Origin: Heligmosomoides polygyrus polygyrus
Lineage: Eukaryota > Nematoda > Chromadorea > Rhabditida > Heligmosomidae
Length of the DNA: 64,000 bases
NCBI GenBank assembly: GCA_947396885.1
Contig: OX377203.1
Coordinates: forward strand, 5,518,001-5,582,000
Direction: 5' to 3'
Shown here: positions 12,591 to 36,330 of the stretch, one piece after another
Layout of the letters: each line of letters starts with the position of its first letter
Position numbering within the stretch: position 1 is the stretch's first letter
Notes under the pieces: generated by a model
Database searches by the model: none
Seen by the model: only the letters and a program-made list of their open reading frames with translations
Told to the model about the DNA's origin: nothing
Program-made: the position numbers and the translations under genes

Positions 12591-12889
12591 CGTGGTTAGC
12601 GCAGTCGGAGGAGGCGCCGGCTGTCGCTTGCACCCGATACCAGGTTCCTGGTTCGCAATACCCGCCCAGGCCAACCAAGCCTTCAATCCCGTGAGGTCGC
12701 CGAATTGGTGTCAGACTTGTCTGGGAAGGATAAAGCACTGACTTGTTCATCAACTGGCCACCCCAATTCATTGTATGGCCAAATACGCATTCATATCGCC
12801 TCCACGACATCCCGTAGAAGTAGAATGCGTGGCGCATCCCAAAAGGGATTGAATAACGCCGTCCTTTATCTTTTATCCTTATCCTTTAA
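12591..12889 (+). repeat. tRNA-derived SINE, family A, copy 2
   Basis: Complete copy with box A-like GGTTAGCGCAGTCGGAGGAG, box B-like CCTGGTTCGCAATACCCGCC, the body and a CCTTTATCTTTTATCC tail. Confidence 0.8.
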
Positions 12890-13280
12890 ATGCTTCAGGA
12901 GTATCTCAAGCATGGCGTACGTTGTTAGTACTCTGTCATGGCAAGAATGCTTCGAGAGTGCGCCGTGCACAATGCACATAGGATCGAACCTATCAATCGA
13001 GTAGGCGAATGCATATTCTCTGCGTTTCTATCTTTCCTTACCGGAAAATGTAAAGCCTTCAAGACTATTCCAAAGCGTTTGAAGAAGCCTCCCTACTTGG
13101 ATTTAATCCGATGCAAGCCGTCGTTGGTTTTTTGACCACGCGACTTGAGCGGTATTGTATGAATCGGTTCGGGGTGCACATGAGAGCACTCGGTGCCCCC
13201 TTCGATTGTACTACAAGCTCTATTGTCTAGGTGGACTTAATTTTCTATAAATACATAATTGGGCTAATAAATTAAAGAGT

Positions 13281-13576
13281 GAAGGATAAAAGGATAAGGG
13301 GTGGCGTTACTCAATCCCTTTTGGGATGCGCCACGCATTCTACTTCTACGAGATGTCGTGGAGGCGATTTGAATGCGTATTTGGCCATACAATGACTTGC
13401 AGTGGCCAGTCGATGAACAAGTCAGCGCTTTATCCTTCCCAGACAAGTCTGGTACCAATTCACCGACCCCGGAAGGATGGAAGGCTTGGTTGGCCTGGGT
13501 GGGAAATCCGAACCACGAATCTGCTATCGGGTGCAGGCGACAGTCGGCGCCTCCTTCGGCTGCGCTACACGAGCCC
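13281..13576 (-). repeat. tRNA-derived SINE, family A, copy 3
   Basis: Minus-strand copy. The tail reads GGATAAAAGGATAAGG on the plus strand and the head ends near GCGCTACACGAGCCCC. It directly abuts the mariner remnant at 13590-14077. Confidence 0.8.
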
Positions 13577-13589
13577 CTACATTTATAAT

Positions 13590-14077
13590 ACGGCTTACAA
13601 AAGGTTCGTTTTTAAAGCGAACAAGCAAGATGGAGCAGGTGTCGACGCTGCTCGGACAGCTGATCAGGCACCCACTTCGACATCTTCTCCACCCTGCCGA
13701 TTCTCCCAGATGTCTCGCTACCGTACTGTGATGTACGCCAAGTCCTCTGCTAACGCACATATATTCGTCTCCGGATTTGCTTCGACGGCTCTCCTCAAAA
13801 CCTCATCGTCAAGCGACGACCTGCGCCCGCGACCCGATTTTCCTTCGAGATCAAAATCGCCAGAAGCGAATTTTTCGAAACAGAGCTTCACCTTTCCTTC
13901 GCAACGACAGTCCGCCCCAGAAGCGCTGCTAAGGTTTCGCGATGCCTCTGCCTCAGAATGCCTCAATTTCAATTCGTAAAGCATGATGACTCCATAGTCG
14001 AGTCGGTTCACGATTTTACGGAGCCCTGGAAAAGATCGGCTAGAAAAATTAGAGCGACTTCCCCATAGTTTTCGCAA
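13590..14077 (-). pseudogene. mariner-family transposase remnant 2
   Basis: The frame from about 13960 reads YELKLRHSEAEASRNLSSAS, then FEKFASGDFDLEGKSGRGRR and SLDDEVLRRAVEANPETN. After a frameshift near 13720 it continues GVHHSTVARHLGE and VDTCSILLVRFKNEPF. This is mariner order (HTH1, linker, HTH2, start of the catalytic domain). It stops where the SINE lies, before the first catalytic Asp would be expected, so it cannot be active. Confidence 0.8.
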
Positions 14078-14563
14078 GAGCAGGAAAAAACCTACCGAAC
14101 AGTATGTGGCGCTTCCCCTGAGACGGTATAATTTCGTTTAAAAAAATTATTTATGCACACCTCGAAACGGAGATTAATTCTGCGACAACCTAATAATATT
14201 TTCACCTCGCGTGCGTGCCGTTCTCCGTCTGACGCTGACATAATAGCCGGTTTCGAGAACGAACTCCGCCATGACATCATTTTCTGCATGGCTTCGGCGG
14301 CGCGAAGAAAATAAGCCTCCATAAATATCTGACGAACAGGCAGCTGACTGGATGAGCTCAGTGTATTCTTGACCGGAGGGGCACGCCACTTAAGGACTTA
14401 GACCTAGGATAATGACATAAGTGCAGTGTAAGATGTACTTGGCGCTAGAAAGTTCTTCAAGCCTTCTTCTTCTCGAAATTTCCACGCAAAGTACATTTTA
14501 CCATGTTTCCCTTGTCGGTCAGGACTCTCGAGCTCACTTCATTTTTATTTTTTAATTAATTTA

Positions 14564-14860
14564 TAAGATAAAATAAAATAAAAGACGTCGTTACTTAATC
14601 CCTCTTGGGATACGCCACGCATTCTACTTCTACGAGATGTCGTGGAGGCGAGTTGAATGCGTATTTGGCCATACAATGACTTGCGATGACCAGCAGATGA
14701 ACAAGTCAGCGCTTTATTCTTCCCAGACACGTTTGGTACCAGTTCACCGACCCCGAAAGGATGGAAGGCTTGGTTGGCCTGGGCGAGAAATCCGAACCAG
14801 GAACCTGGTATCGCGTGCAGGCGACTGCCGGCGCTTCCTCCGACTGCGCTACCCGCGCCC
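14564..14860 (-). repeat. tRNA-derived SINE, family A, copy 4
   Basis: Minus-strand copy with a TTTTATTTTATCTT-type tail and box A-like GTAGCGCAGTCGGAGGAAGC at the far end. 14081-14563 holds nothing recognised. Confidence 0.8.
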
Positions 14861-15146
14861 AATTAATTTATGCATTGTATTTTAGGTTCCAAACATTTTG
14901 CCGATTATAATGCACTTGGGGAGCACTAAATTGTAAGAAAAAGGCAACGTGCGTAACTACTCATCTTCCAGAACTATGTACTAGATTAGAGACTAAGCCC
15001 TAAACGTTTGTTTGCCTTTTATTCTAAATTTTGGTGAAAGGGTTTGCACTTTTTAAACAAATTTCGAAAAAAAAAAGATTTTTTCTATCATAAAGTGTGT
15101 TTTGCGTTTTTGTCAACAGTTTTTAGGTATGAGAAGCGGCGAAAGG

Positions 15147-15225
15147 GTTTGCGAGTCGGTGGCTCAGCAGGGTACGGGGCAACTTTGCAGGTGCTAGGTC
15201 AGGTGTTCGACCCCCGTGCTATGCA
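15147..15225 (+). repeat. tRNA-like element
   Basis: GGTGGCTCAGCAGGGTACGG resembles box A and GGTGTTCGACCCCCGTGC resembles box B, 35-40 bp apart. No full cloverleaf with a paired acceptor stem is evident, so a SINE head or tRNA pseudogene is likelier than a working tRNA. 15320-15600 contains a roughly 130-bp direct duplication (ACAGATGTCAGATTTGTGAT and ACGGATGTCAGATTCGTGAT). Confidence 0.5.
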
Positions 15226-15900
15226 GCATTTTTGCATTTTTCATGATTGCCGCCTTCTTTACAAATTTGCTTCCTACACATCTCCTACATATTTACTTCA
15301 CTCTAAATTGCCAAATACGGATCAGATTCGTACTCAATGCGAAGTTTGGGCAAAAACGGTGATCATGACCTCACCACTAATCACCACTACCTGTAATTTA
15401 ACATACTCCAAGGTGATATGGAAAACAGATGTCAGATTTGTGATCCCCATCCCAAATAACTATTCTGGGAGAAGTTTGTGCGAAATCGTTGATTATGACT
15501 TCGACGGCCCTGGTCACCCGTAGCTACCGTAACCTACAGTAATCGGCCGAACATTGAAAAACGGATGTCAGATTCGTGATCAGCACACCAAATAGCCCGG
15601 CATCTTTTTTGTTTTATTTTGTTTTGCTTTTTGTCAGCAATTTTTAAGGTAATTAAAGTGGAAAGTCAACAAATGGAAAATGACCCTCTCGGTCGGCTCC
15701 TTCTCTGCTTACGTCTACGTTTTTTCTGCATATTGTTATAAACCGTTTACAAGAGGGGACTTGTGTTGAGTTTTTTCGCTCATTCTGAATTTTATTAATT
15801 TTTAGGGCATTAACAATAAATAATAATTTTTTAACCGTTTTAAAGGTCATCAACTTTGAAGGTGATTTTCTCTTTTTCCGCTATAAATTGACAAAAATTA

Positions 15901-16195
15901 AAAAGATAAAAAGGATAAAGGACGGCGTTACTCAATCCCTTCTGGGATGCGCAGGCGCATTCTACTTCTACCGGATGTCGTGGAGGCGATTGAATGCGTA
16001 GTTGGCCATACAATGACTTGCGGTGGCCAGCCGATGGACAAGTCAGCGCTTTATCTTCCCAGACAAGTCTGGTACCAATTCACCGACCCCGGAGGGATGG
16101 AAGGCTTGGTCGGCCTGGGCGAGAAATCCGAACCAGGAACCTGGTATCGGGTGCACGCGACAGTCGCGCCTCCTCCGACTGCGCTACACGCGCCC
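15901..16195 (-). repeat. tRNA-derived SINE, family A, copy 5
   Basis: Minus-strand copy with GATAAAAAGGATAAAGGACG (tail) to GACTGCGCTACACGCGCCC (head). 16196-16967 is AT-rich sequence before ckk-1 in which I see no exon. Confidence 0.8.
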
Positions 16196-16979
16196 TTGAC
16201 AAAAATTAGCATGAACAATTAGACACAACACACCTTTCGATAGTGAAACACACTGTCTTTCGAGCAACATGTAACGCTGTTCTAAAAAATTATTTAATGA
16301 GTGGGAGCTGGCGAAAATAATGTATGTATTCTGGATAACCGGACAGTGGGAGCTGTTGGTAAAAATAACTTGTCTTCTGGACACTTCCTTTTAATGCCCT
16401 GAACATTGTCCAAAATCGAATGTACAAAAAAATTAAACACGTTTTCTTGGAGAGCAAATCATCCTCTTTTGAAAGGTGTATAACATTACGTAGAAGAATG
16501 CAAGCAGAGAGGGGACTGTCGTCGGACGTCATTTTTTAATTTAAATGACCAAAAAATTGAAAAAAATCAAAATTGAGACAAAAGGAAACACATCTGCTGA
16601 TAGGACAGATCATTTTCTTTTGAATGGTATACAACATTAGGTTTAAGTGATATGAAAAGAAAATCACTCGGTAAAAATTGAAAAAAAAAACTAAAATAGT
16701 TGCCGAAACAGCATCAGAATTCATCACCAGTTTTTCGAAATCAGCATGACTGACCAAAGAGCATAGAACATGTCGCTAATTCTGGCAGCGGGCGTTGGGG
16801 ATCACGAACGTGCCAGCCAATCGCCGGTGTCACGGCCGAGGTGTGGATCACCGAAGCTGTTTACTAAAGCTAACAAAATCGCTTCACCGCATTGTCTTCT
16901 GTTTCACTTTCTCCGCTTTTTTCAAAAATTGCTTAAAAATGCACCCAAAAAATCTGTATTCTTTCAGCTCGTGTCCACG

Positions 16980-29532
<12,553 letters not shown>

Positions 29533-29951
29533 CTACGAAGGCCCTTTAAGCGACTCGAAATATAATTCTTATCAGAAAAATGGTACCCTTAAGAAGGTTG
29601 GATCACTTCTTGATACCACGCAGAAGTAGAGTGCACGGCTTATTCCCAGCGGGTTAATTTAAGAGTTTTGCTGACCTTCTTGAGGACTACGCCTCCATTT
29701 TTCAGAAGCTCTGGCAACACGTCGATTCGAGATCGGCGGAAATCGAACTCGGTGAAGGATCCCACATATTGTCCACCGAACACGATCGCCAATGGAGACA
29801 GCAGGTACTGTTTGAGAATCGATACCCATTTTTTCAATAGGAGTCTGTTTTAACAGGACACAAACTTTACTATAGCTGAACATAGGAGATTTTAGCCGGT
29901 ATTATTGTCCAGTCAGATTAACGGCGATATTTTGCTACGCTTTAAGCCTTT

Positions 29952-30027
29952 GCGTAAGGCGGGACTCGAACCCGCACCCTCGATTTTTTGCGCGCAGAAT
30001 GCTTACGCCACTACACCATGGCTGCTG
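29952..30027 (-). repeat. tRNA-like element (box A and box B)
   Basis: The minus strand reads CATGGTGTAGTGGCGTAAGC and GCGGGTTCGAGTCCCGC (perfect T-arm). The 3' seven bases CTTACGC pair with a GCGTAAG inside the D-arm, not with the normal 5' end, so it is more likely a tRNA-derived repeat than a working tRNA. Confidence 0.5.
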
Positions 30028-30149
30028 ATTGTACATCGATGTATACTGTGAGAATAGCTCTAGATTTTGACCTGGATAGTTATAAAACTTCACGGTTGAA
30101 AAGCTCGTCAATCATTAAATATCATTTTTAAAAGGCTGGAACGACGAGG

Positions 30150-30720
30150 TCATCTATTGTTGTGCTCGAACAAATATATTCGAATAATTATTCGAATAAT
30201 TTATTTGAATAATTATTCGAACAGTCCAATATTCGATATTTTTAGATTTTTGAATATTCGTTCGAATTCCAATATCGATGGTTTTAAAAAGTCGAAGAGT
30301 CTTTTGAATTCGAACATAAAAAGGGAGCCATGTGCGAATATTATATTTGAAGAACGCGATTTTGATGCCTGTTGGACTGGATTCTCCGAAGAGCAACAAT
30401 ATCGCGTGAACGATCGATAGCGATCGATACTATCGATTTTTGTTCAGGCATTCCAGCTGTCTGGAAACGGGCCTTTCATTTCTTTCCATATCTTTTCTAT
30501 TCGAATATTTCAATATTAATCGAAAATCGAATGATTCTATTCGAAAATCGAATGAATTTTCAGAAGCACAGAAATTGATTCGAACAAAATTGCTCATCTA
30601 TTCGAATGCTCGAATAAAAGAAAATATGGCTTGTTCGATTTTCGATTGTTCGAAAAAATCGATGGGCGATAAAAATTCGATCGTTCATTTCTTTGAAAAT
30701 TTTCTACATTGAATTTATTC
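30150..30720. repeat. TTCGAATA-rich repeat region
   Basis: Many ATTCGAATAATTATTCGAAT-like palindromes. 30346-30505 is a diverged copy of 25233-25385 (same CTGTCTGGAAACGG...CATATCTTTTCTATTC order). Confidence 0.6.
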
Positions 30721-30780
30721 ATTGAATAAAATTTCTCAAAAGCGCAACTATACTGATTAGCACATAACTTTCTTTAAAAT

Positions 30781-30815
30781 TTTATTATTTATTTATTTAT
30801 TTATTTATTTATTGC
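30781..30815 (+). repeat. (TTTA)n microsatellite
   Basis: About eight TTTA units. The rest of 30720-31000 has no recognised feature. Confidence 0.85.
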
Positions 30816-31000
30816 TGCACTAGAATGCACCTTTAAAACATAACGAACAAAGACACACAATGTTAGTCAAAACAGTCTAATTCAAAATTAAATAAATGAC
30901 CCGACGAAATTGACTCGAGTTAAGGTAGATTGTCAGTGGTTCCGTTTATGTCCGTCGAAAAACACAAAACACAAAAAGACAAACACGAGTGACCGTTTAC

Positions 31001-31022
31001 CTCAAACTTGGGTAATTAAACC
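31001..31022 (-). ncRNA. sls-1: SL1 spliced-leader sequence (SL RNA gene or pseudogene)
   Basis: Read on the minus strand, 31022 to 31001 matches all 22 bases of the nematode SL1 exon (GGTTTAATTACCC followed by AAGTTTGAG), and the next bases are GTAAAC, the splice donor of SL1 RNA genes. The local hairpin GTTT-GAGGT-AAAC is kept. Beyond about 10 nt the sequence departs from the C. elegans SL1 RNA and I see no clear Sm-binding site at the usual distance, so it may be a degenerate copy. No 5S rRNA gene is recognised nearby. Confidence 0.75.
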
Positions 31023-31799
31023 AAATTTGTATTTTGCACAAATACAATACACATAGGGCATGTCAATAACATCCTACAAGAGCTTATTATGAAGAGTAAA
31101 AAAGGAACATGGGAGGAGCGCCATGTGAATTTTCCCATAAGACTCTTTTATAAGGAGATTTTTGTTTGCATAGCTCCACAATCTGATAAAGACCTAAGCG
31201 AAATTCTTTTACAATACCTCACGAAATCGTCCTATGACCGCTAGGAAGTCGCGATAGGAGTGGTAGGAGAACAAACTGAATTTCTTTAAATTATAGTTTT
31301 TCGTTTTTTTCTGCGAAATGGAAGAGAAGCTTTCATCCATCAATTTTGTGCTTTCTTTTTCGGTTTTTTAAAATCAAAACTATGGCGTTTGTTCAATGAA
31401 TTTGAAGGCATGTTTTGAAGTTCACGTCGAGTTCTTGAAAAAATTGCTGACCACTTTTGCCTTCGGCACACATATCTCGCCAGGTACATGTCTCAAAAAC
31501 CAATGGCTGGGGGCGCAGGAAAGTGCAGCGAGGGTGCGGGAACGCGCTGTTGGTGTTTCGAATTTCTTAAAGAGATTGGCAGCGTTTTTACTCCAGGAAC
31601 CATTGCTGTGCGTGTTCCGTGCCAAGCCTTAGCCATTGCCACTAAGACCTTATTCCACGGGATATGGATAGGGCACATGTAGAGTAGTGGGGAGAGGCGC
31701 TGCTTCCAGTTTTCGTATCAACGGGGTTCGAGACTGAACCAAGCAAGCCTTCTTTCCATCCATCGGACGTCATCTGCTTTGGACTGATAGTAACAAGAG

Positions 31800-32060
31800 G
31801 CATGCTCCTATACAGGCATGAGGCACAAACAGCACAGTCGAAAGAGGCACCAACTCTTGAATGAACTTCTAGTCAAGGTTCTTGGTTCGGATCCCGTCCA
31901 CGGTACCACAATTGCTTGAAGAAAAAAAACCCTGACTTCTTCAGCCTTTGGTCCGTAGGCAGCCGTTAGGCTTTTTATGAAGCAAATAGGCATGTGAGAT
32001 GCCTTCAGAAGAACCCGTAGGAGTAGAAAGCATGGCGCATTCCAACAAAATTGATCAACT
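31800..32060 (+). repeat. Diverged SINE A-like element
   Basis: GGTTCTTGGTTCGGATCCCG resembles the family A box B region, and CCCGTAGGAGTAGAAAGCAT then GGCGCATTCC resembles its 3' body. Confidence 0.45.
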
Positions 32061-32071
32061 GTGCTCGGCCT

Positions 32072-32280
32072 TCGGCACATACATCTCGCCAGGTGTCATG
32101 AAAAGTTGTGGATTTGACGGGAGCGCGCCGTTGCACCTACCGTGATTTAGGCAGCCAATCGTATGCTCTGCCTGTGCTTCTGAGCTGGCGCCTGATTGGC
32201 CGTTGCGGTTAGGCTAAATGCAACGGCGCGTTCCCGCACCCCTGCGGCTCGTCTTCGGAACATGTATCTCTCGCCAGGGA
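32072..32280. repeat. Palindromic hairpin repeat
   Basis: GGAGCGCGCCGTTGCA (about 32120) and TGCAACGGCGCGTTCC (about 32218) are inverted, with CAGCCAATC/GATTGGCCG nested inside and CTTCGGCACATACATCTCG/CATGTATCTCTCGCC outside. The outer motif recurs at about 31460. Confidence 0.5.
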
Positions 32281-32725
32281 ATCTTCAAGGCTCTCCGTTT
32301 AGAAGAATAGGATAGTACGTCTTGGTCAAGCTCCAATGTTTCAGGCATGAAGTCAACGGTCTGAGTGAGCCGATGTCGAAGCTGAACCTCTCGCCGGAGA
32401 GCTTCCCAACGAAAGCCGCCTCGGCACGACAATAGCGACTGCTCTACAGATTGTTCTTCTGCTTTTTCACATCAATGATGTGTGTTGTACAGTATAAATC
32501 ACCATTGCGAAGCTAGAAGTAGAGTGTATTGATTTATTGATTACGAGGTTTATGTTGAATCTGAGTGCTGATGAAGTCGTCGAAGTCTTCGAAGTCGTCT
32601 ATGACGACGACGGCGATCTGAAGCGCTCGCGCACAATTGTCGGGTCTGTGATTCTTTCCATTGTCTAGTCCTTATTCAGTTTTCTCAGTTCCGCTCGTTT
32701 CTTGTCATATGTACGCGATTTTCGG

Positions 32726-32888
32726 TACATGTCGTCGATGTGGCCTACATTAGGGGACGGGGACGCAGTAGACCAATCAGGTTTAATCGAAGGTTGAAAT
32801 GACGCCTGTCCGGTCGGTGCACTGACCGTGGTGTTTGTGAAACTACAGTTCGTTCCCGCCCATCCATGTAGGCCATATTAGCGACTTG
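32726..32888. mobile_element. Family T MITE, intergenic
   Basis: ACATGTCGTCGATGTGGCCT at the left, CATGTAGGCCATATTAGCG at the right, inverted. It lies about 280 bp from the NFI-site cluster. Confidence 0.75.
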
Positions 32889-33165
32889 AACGCGATTCTG
32901 TACTTACTACGTTGCTTGCCATATTTGTTTTCGGACTCTACAGAATAAATAATAAGATCTTATGTAGGATGATTTTTCTGTATTGTTTTGGGCATTTTTT
33001 TTTCGCGTGAAAATATTAATTCTTTCATGTCGCAGGGGATTTTTTTGCTTTTATGCACTTGCGCGTTGAGACTGAAAATTCTAGGGCGTGGCGCATGCCG
33101 CGTGATCGATCGACGTGTTCGGTCCACATCAAAATTAGGTACTTTTGTCGACTTGGAAGGTGTTT

Positions 33166-33423
33166 TTGGCGATCTGCCAAAGTAGGCGTGCGCTCCAATA
33201 GAAGCCGAAGTGAATTTGGCAATTTTCCAACGCCCGACAGCCCAATTGGCAATTTGCCAACAGTGGACAAGTTTTCCGGTCGAAGATCGAGCCAATTTGG
33301 CAGATTGCCAATTTCTGGCAACATGCCAAAGTCAGGCGGATTTTTGGCAGTTTGCCAGCTGTTGGCGATTTGCCAGCGCGGACGGATATTTTGGCGCAGC
33401 GCCAACGTTTGGCCGCTTGCCAG
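33166..33423. promoter_or_regulatory. Cluster of nine NFI-type palindromes (TTGGC-N5-GCCAA)
   Basis: Sites start at 33166, 33216, 33246, 33297, 33315, 33344, 33362, 33391 and 33409. Four are perfect (33166, 33246, 33297, 33391) and five have one mismatch. The inner five bases vary. The last six sites are spaced 18, 29, 18, 29, 18, a 47-bp repeat. Nuclear factor I dimers recognise exactly this consensus. The cluster lies between the 3' ends of ckk-1 and unc-103. Regulatory use is inferred. Confidence 0.6.
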
Positions 33424-34400
33424 CGGTCGAAAACCGTTGGTGTCGGGAGGAATTTTGTCGCGCGCGGCGAAAAAATGCCGCGGGCGGTGAAAAAACGTCG
33501 CTTTTGCTAGAAACACGTCGCGTTTGATAGTTGACGCGAAAAAATGCGCACATTTGACGGTTGTCCCGAAAAATGGACGAGTTCTCTGGTTGACCCGCGG
33601 AGAAGGACGAGTTTTCCGCCGCATCGTTGCTGCTGAATATTACTGAGCTCTTCGCTCCTTAACCTATGAAGGAGGAATGCGAAACTGACGGAGCTTCTGC
33701 AGCTACTCGCCAAGGATCGCGCTTTCCTCTCACCTGAGAGGGTCGAGCACGTCCCATGGACCTACCACCGAGCGCGAGCTCTTGCTGCCGCGATGAACAC
33801 CCAACCTAAACTTGGTGACCGGGATAGCCCATCTGCCGTACTCCTCATCGTCCGTACGACACCACTGTCCACTTCCGTCCAAGACGCCATCCTAGGCCAC
33901 TCCGTATGTCAGGCGGGTTCTGAACGCCGTTCTTCATGGTCGGCGGAGCACTCCCCGACCACGGCATCGTCAAGACAGAGTACTGTTCGATTCCAGCGTT
34001 CCGACTCTTCTGATGGCAAGCTCATTACCAGCAGAAGCAGGCAAATGTGACGGGTAGTTCTAGGCGTCTTCTGCAAGCCTGAGGTGACATTAACGAAGTC
34101 CAAGGTCTGCCATTGGGTTTTCAAGGACGACTGAAACCTGAAAAATGTCTGAAACTCGCAGACTGTCAGAAGTAGCTCAAATGAGCTGCTTCTGGAATCT
34201 TCTGAAGCTGTCGGAGCCCGAAGTTCGCTGATTAAGCGTCCCACTGTCTGATGTGAATATTCTGAAGGCTTAGAAGTCGAGGATTCATAGAATTCATCAC
34301 AAGTCCCTGATAGGATACGGTCCCTTCTGACATCTGAAGCACCTACCGTCCACGAAATACACGTGATTTTGAAGCATACCCTAAGCTCAACGATTCTTTG
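33424..34400. other. No recognisable gene
   Basis: 33440-33620 keeps a GC-rich periodic texture (GTCGCG...CGAAAAAATG repeated) continuing from the NFI cluster. 33640-34400 has open frames without family resemblance. Confidence 0.4.
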
Positions 34401-34401
34401 T

Positions 34402-34594
34402 TGCTAGTCGTGAATATGGACAGCATTGGGTGGTGGGAACGCGTCAACCAATCAGGACCGGAAATAATGGGCGTGCCATTGAGAAGCGAGTCTGCACCCT
34501 GATAGGCTGGCGAATATTAGGTTAGTGTCCTGATTGGTTGTGATTCGCTGGCGCGCTCTTGCCTCCCTATGCTGCCAGCATTCCCTACATGTGC
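34402..34594. mobile_element. Family T-like MITE, diverged
   Basis: CTAGTCGTGAATATGGACAG ... GCTGCCAGCATTCCCTACA, with CCAATCAGG and GATTGGTTGTGATT inside. It is the same subfamily as 26193-26375. Confidence 0.55.
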
Positions 34595-35146
34595 CGATTT
34601 TCACTACCAGGCAGTGCCCTTCACTAGAAGTAGATTCATTGCAGGCACTGTTAATGCCCAAAGAAAGGAGAGATCAGCTTGTGGTGAACTCCTACCGTAT
34701 TCCGGTTTGATAGGGGAGACTACATTGGAGCACGTTTTCCTTTTTTTTCGTATGTGGATTTTGAAGTCGACAAATCGGTGAGAAGGAACAGATCCCAGAA
34801 GAGAACATGGCCGGCAAAACCGCGGTCCATAACCATGCCTTCCTGAATGGGTGGGGTACACACCGTCTTCAGACGCCACGCCAAAGACCATGACCAGTAG
34901 TTCCTTCTTGGTTGTGGCTAACGTCTCAAAACCTTCAGTCAATCGAAAAAAGCACGAACGGCAGGCCCGTGCCGGATCTCTACCGTACCGCGAGTTCAGT
35001 GGAGCAGGCTATTTAGAGTAGAGCGCGTTTTCCTTTCCGTTCCCCGTTCATTATCAGCACTACGGTTACTTTTTTGGTTGCTCTTGTAGTCGGGATGACT
35101 GTGGTAGTCTTTAATGACTGCAACGGGTAAGGCGAGACCAACTCAG

Positions 35147-35390
35147 ATACTTGTCGTATATATGACCTTCATGAGTCCCGTACACGCACCAGCCAATCAC
35201 GACGCCGACCACACGCGCTACGAGCGGGTTTGATTGGTCTGGTGCGTCTTCGCCTACTCAGGTAGTCCACACTAACGACCAGTACTCATGGTCAGATTCA
35301 CAACAAGATAAAATGGCAGGAACCTCAGTGACACCACGTCGAATCTAGCGCCCCCCTTTCGTTTACAGTATGCCCCTCCCAACTAGGAAA
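35147..35390. repeat. Family T-like element with CTCCCAACTAGGAAA flank
   Basis: The left end ACTTGTCGTATATATGACCT is diverged; the right end is GTAGTCCACACTAACGACCA. About 90 bp beyond, CCCCTCCCAACTAGGAAA (35373-35390) recurs near 52447 and 60485, each time beyond a family T right end. Confidence 0.5.
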
Positions 35391-35689
35391 GTGCCCAATC
35401 GCACATGAGCTAGACTCGATGTTACTAGTAAACCTACGCTCCACCAAAATCCAAAATCACACTCCAACACCTCAATTATTCTGCCGCCCATAGCGTGGTC
35501 AAACCACGCCCCCCAAGCAGAAGCCCCGCCCACAAAAGGACGAGTTGTCGCGCCGAAAGCTGAAGACATTTTTCATAATTATTTATTTTTCAACATAATA
35601 TAGATTTGCTTCAGAAGTTTATTAGATATATATTATTTATTTATACACACTTTGAGTCAGACAGAAGACATCGGCAACACGTGATGAAC

Positions 35690-35775
35690 GAGAGGAGGGG
35701 AAGAATAGGATGATGAAGAGGAGAGAGAAGAGGAAGAAGAACAAAGAGGAGGAGGAGGAGGAGAAAAAAAGAAGA
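35690..35775 (+). repeat. Purine-rich (GA) tract
   Basis: GAGGAAGAAGAACAAAGAGG and similar. Low complexity and not coding. Confidence 0.7.
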
Positions 35776-36196
35776 ATCACATTGAGAGACTCTTTCCTGA
35801 GACGATATGCCGCGCATCTGTTTGTGTGCATGCATGTGTGTGTATACTCAACAGTCTCCGCGGATACACAACACACATACACACATATCGATTCGACATT
35901 TACAACAATATATCCATTCTTCAGAAGAGACACCGAATTTTTCCGTCAAATTACATATACATTTATCGATTGACCCGTAATGAGGATTGATGGTGACAAC
36001 GAAACACCTAAACATCATCGGACACTTGAAACGAAATGAAGACTGGGGCGACGAGATCAGAGTTGTTAAAACGACGATATCGATCGATAGGAGGTAGCGC
36101 CACACCGCGCATGGCATCACGGGCTGCTGCTATCGATCGATATCGATTCGTGTACGAACAGAGTGTATTTATGTAAAGTAATAGACTGCAGAAGTA

Positions 36197-36330
36197 CTAT
36201 ACTGCCGCTGTGGCGGCGGCGATATCGCGCCGTTTTCGCTCCCTACGCGGCTAATCGATATATCGATTTTTCGCGTAGGGCGCGAAATCAGCGCAATGTC
36301 GACGTCGCCGCCGCAGCGCCACTGTAAACG
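36197..36330. mobile_element. GC-rich hairpin MITE, family P (copy)
   Basis: CTGCCGCTGTGGCGGCGGCG and GTCGCCGCCGCAGCGCCACTG are inverted around CGCGTAGGG arms and a central TAATCGATATATCGATTT. Confidence 0.6.

Noticed and set aside
12265..12741. 158-codon plus-strand frame
   Set aside because: It is antisense to a mariner remnant and continues into a SINE head.
13326..13979. 217-codon frame over SINE A and the mariner remnant
   Set aside because: SINE A reads open in several frames (such as RDGRLGWPG-type peptides); these are repeat translations, often misannotated as proteins.
15044..15523. 159-codon frame
   Set aside because: It spans a tRNA-like element and a direct duplication; no conserved protein features.
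29952..30027. Functional tRNA gene on the minus strand
   Set aside because: The T-arm is perfect but the acceptor stem pairs within the D-arm; listed only as a tRNA-like element.
33025..33624. Long overlapping frames on both strands (199 and 145 codons)
   Set aside because: They follow the periodic palindromic DNA; open frames appear on both strands at once and no family is recognised.
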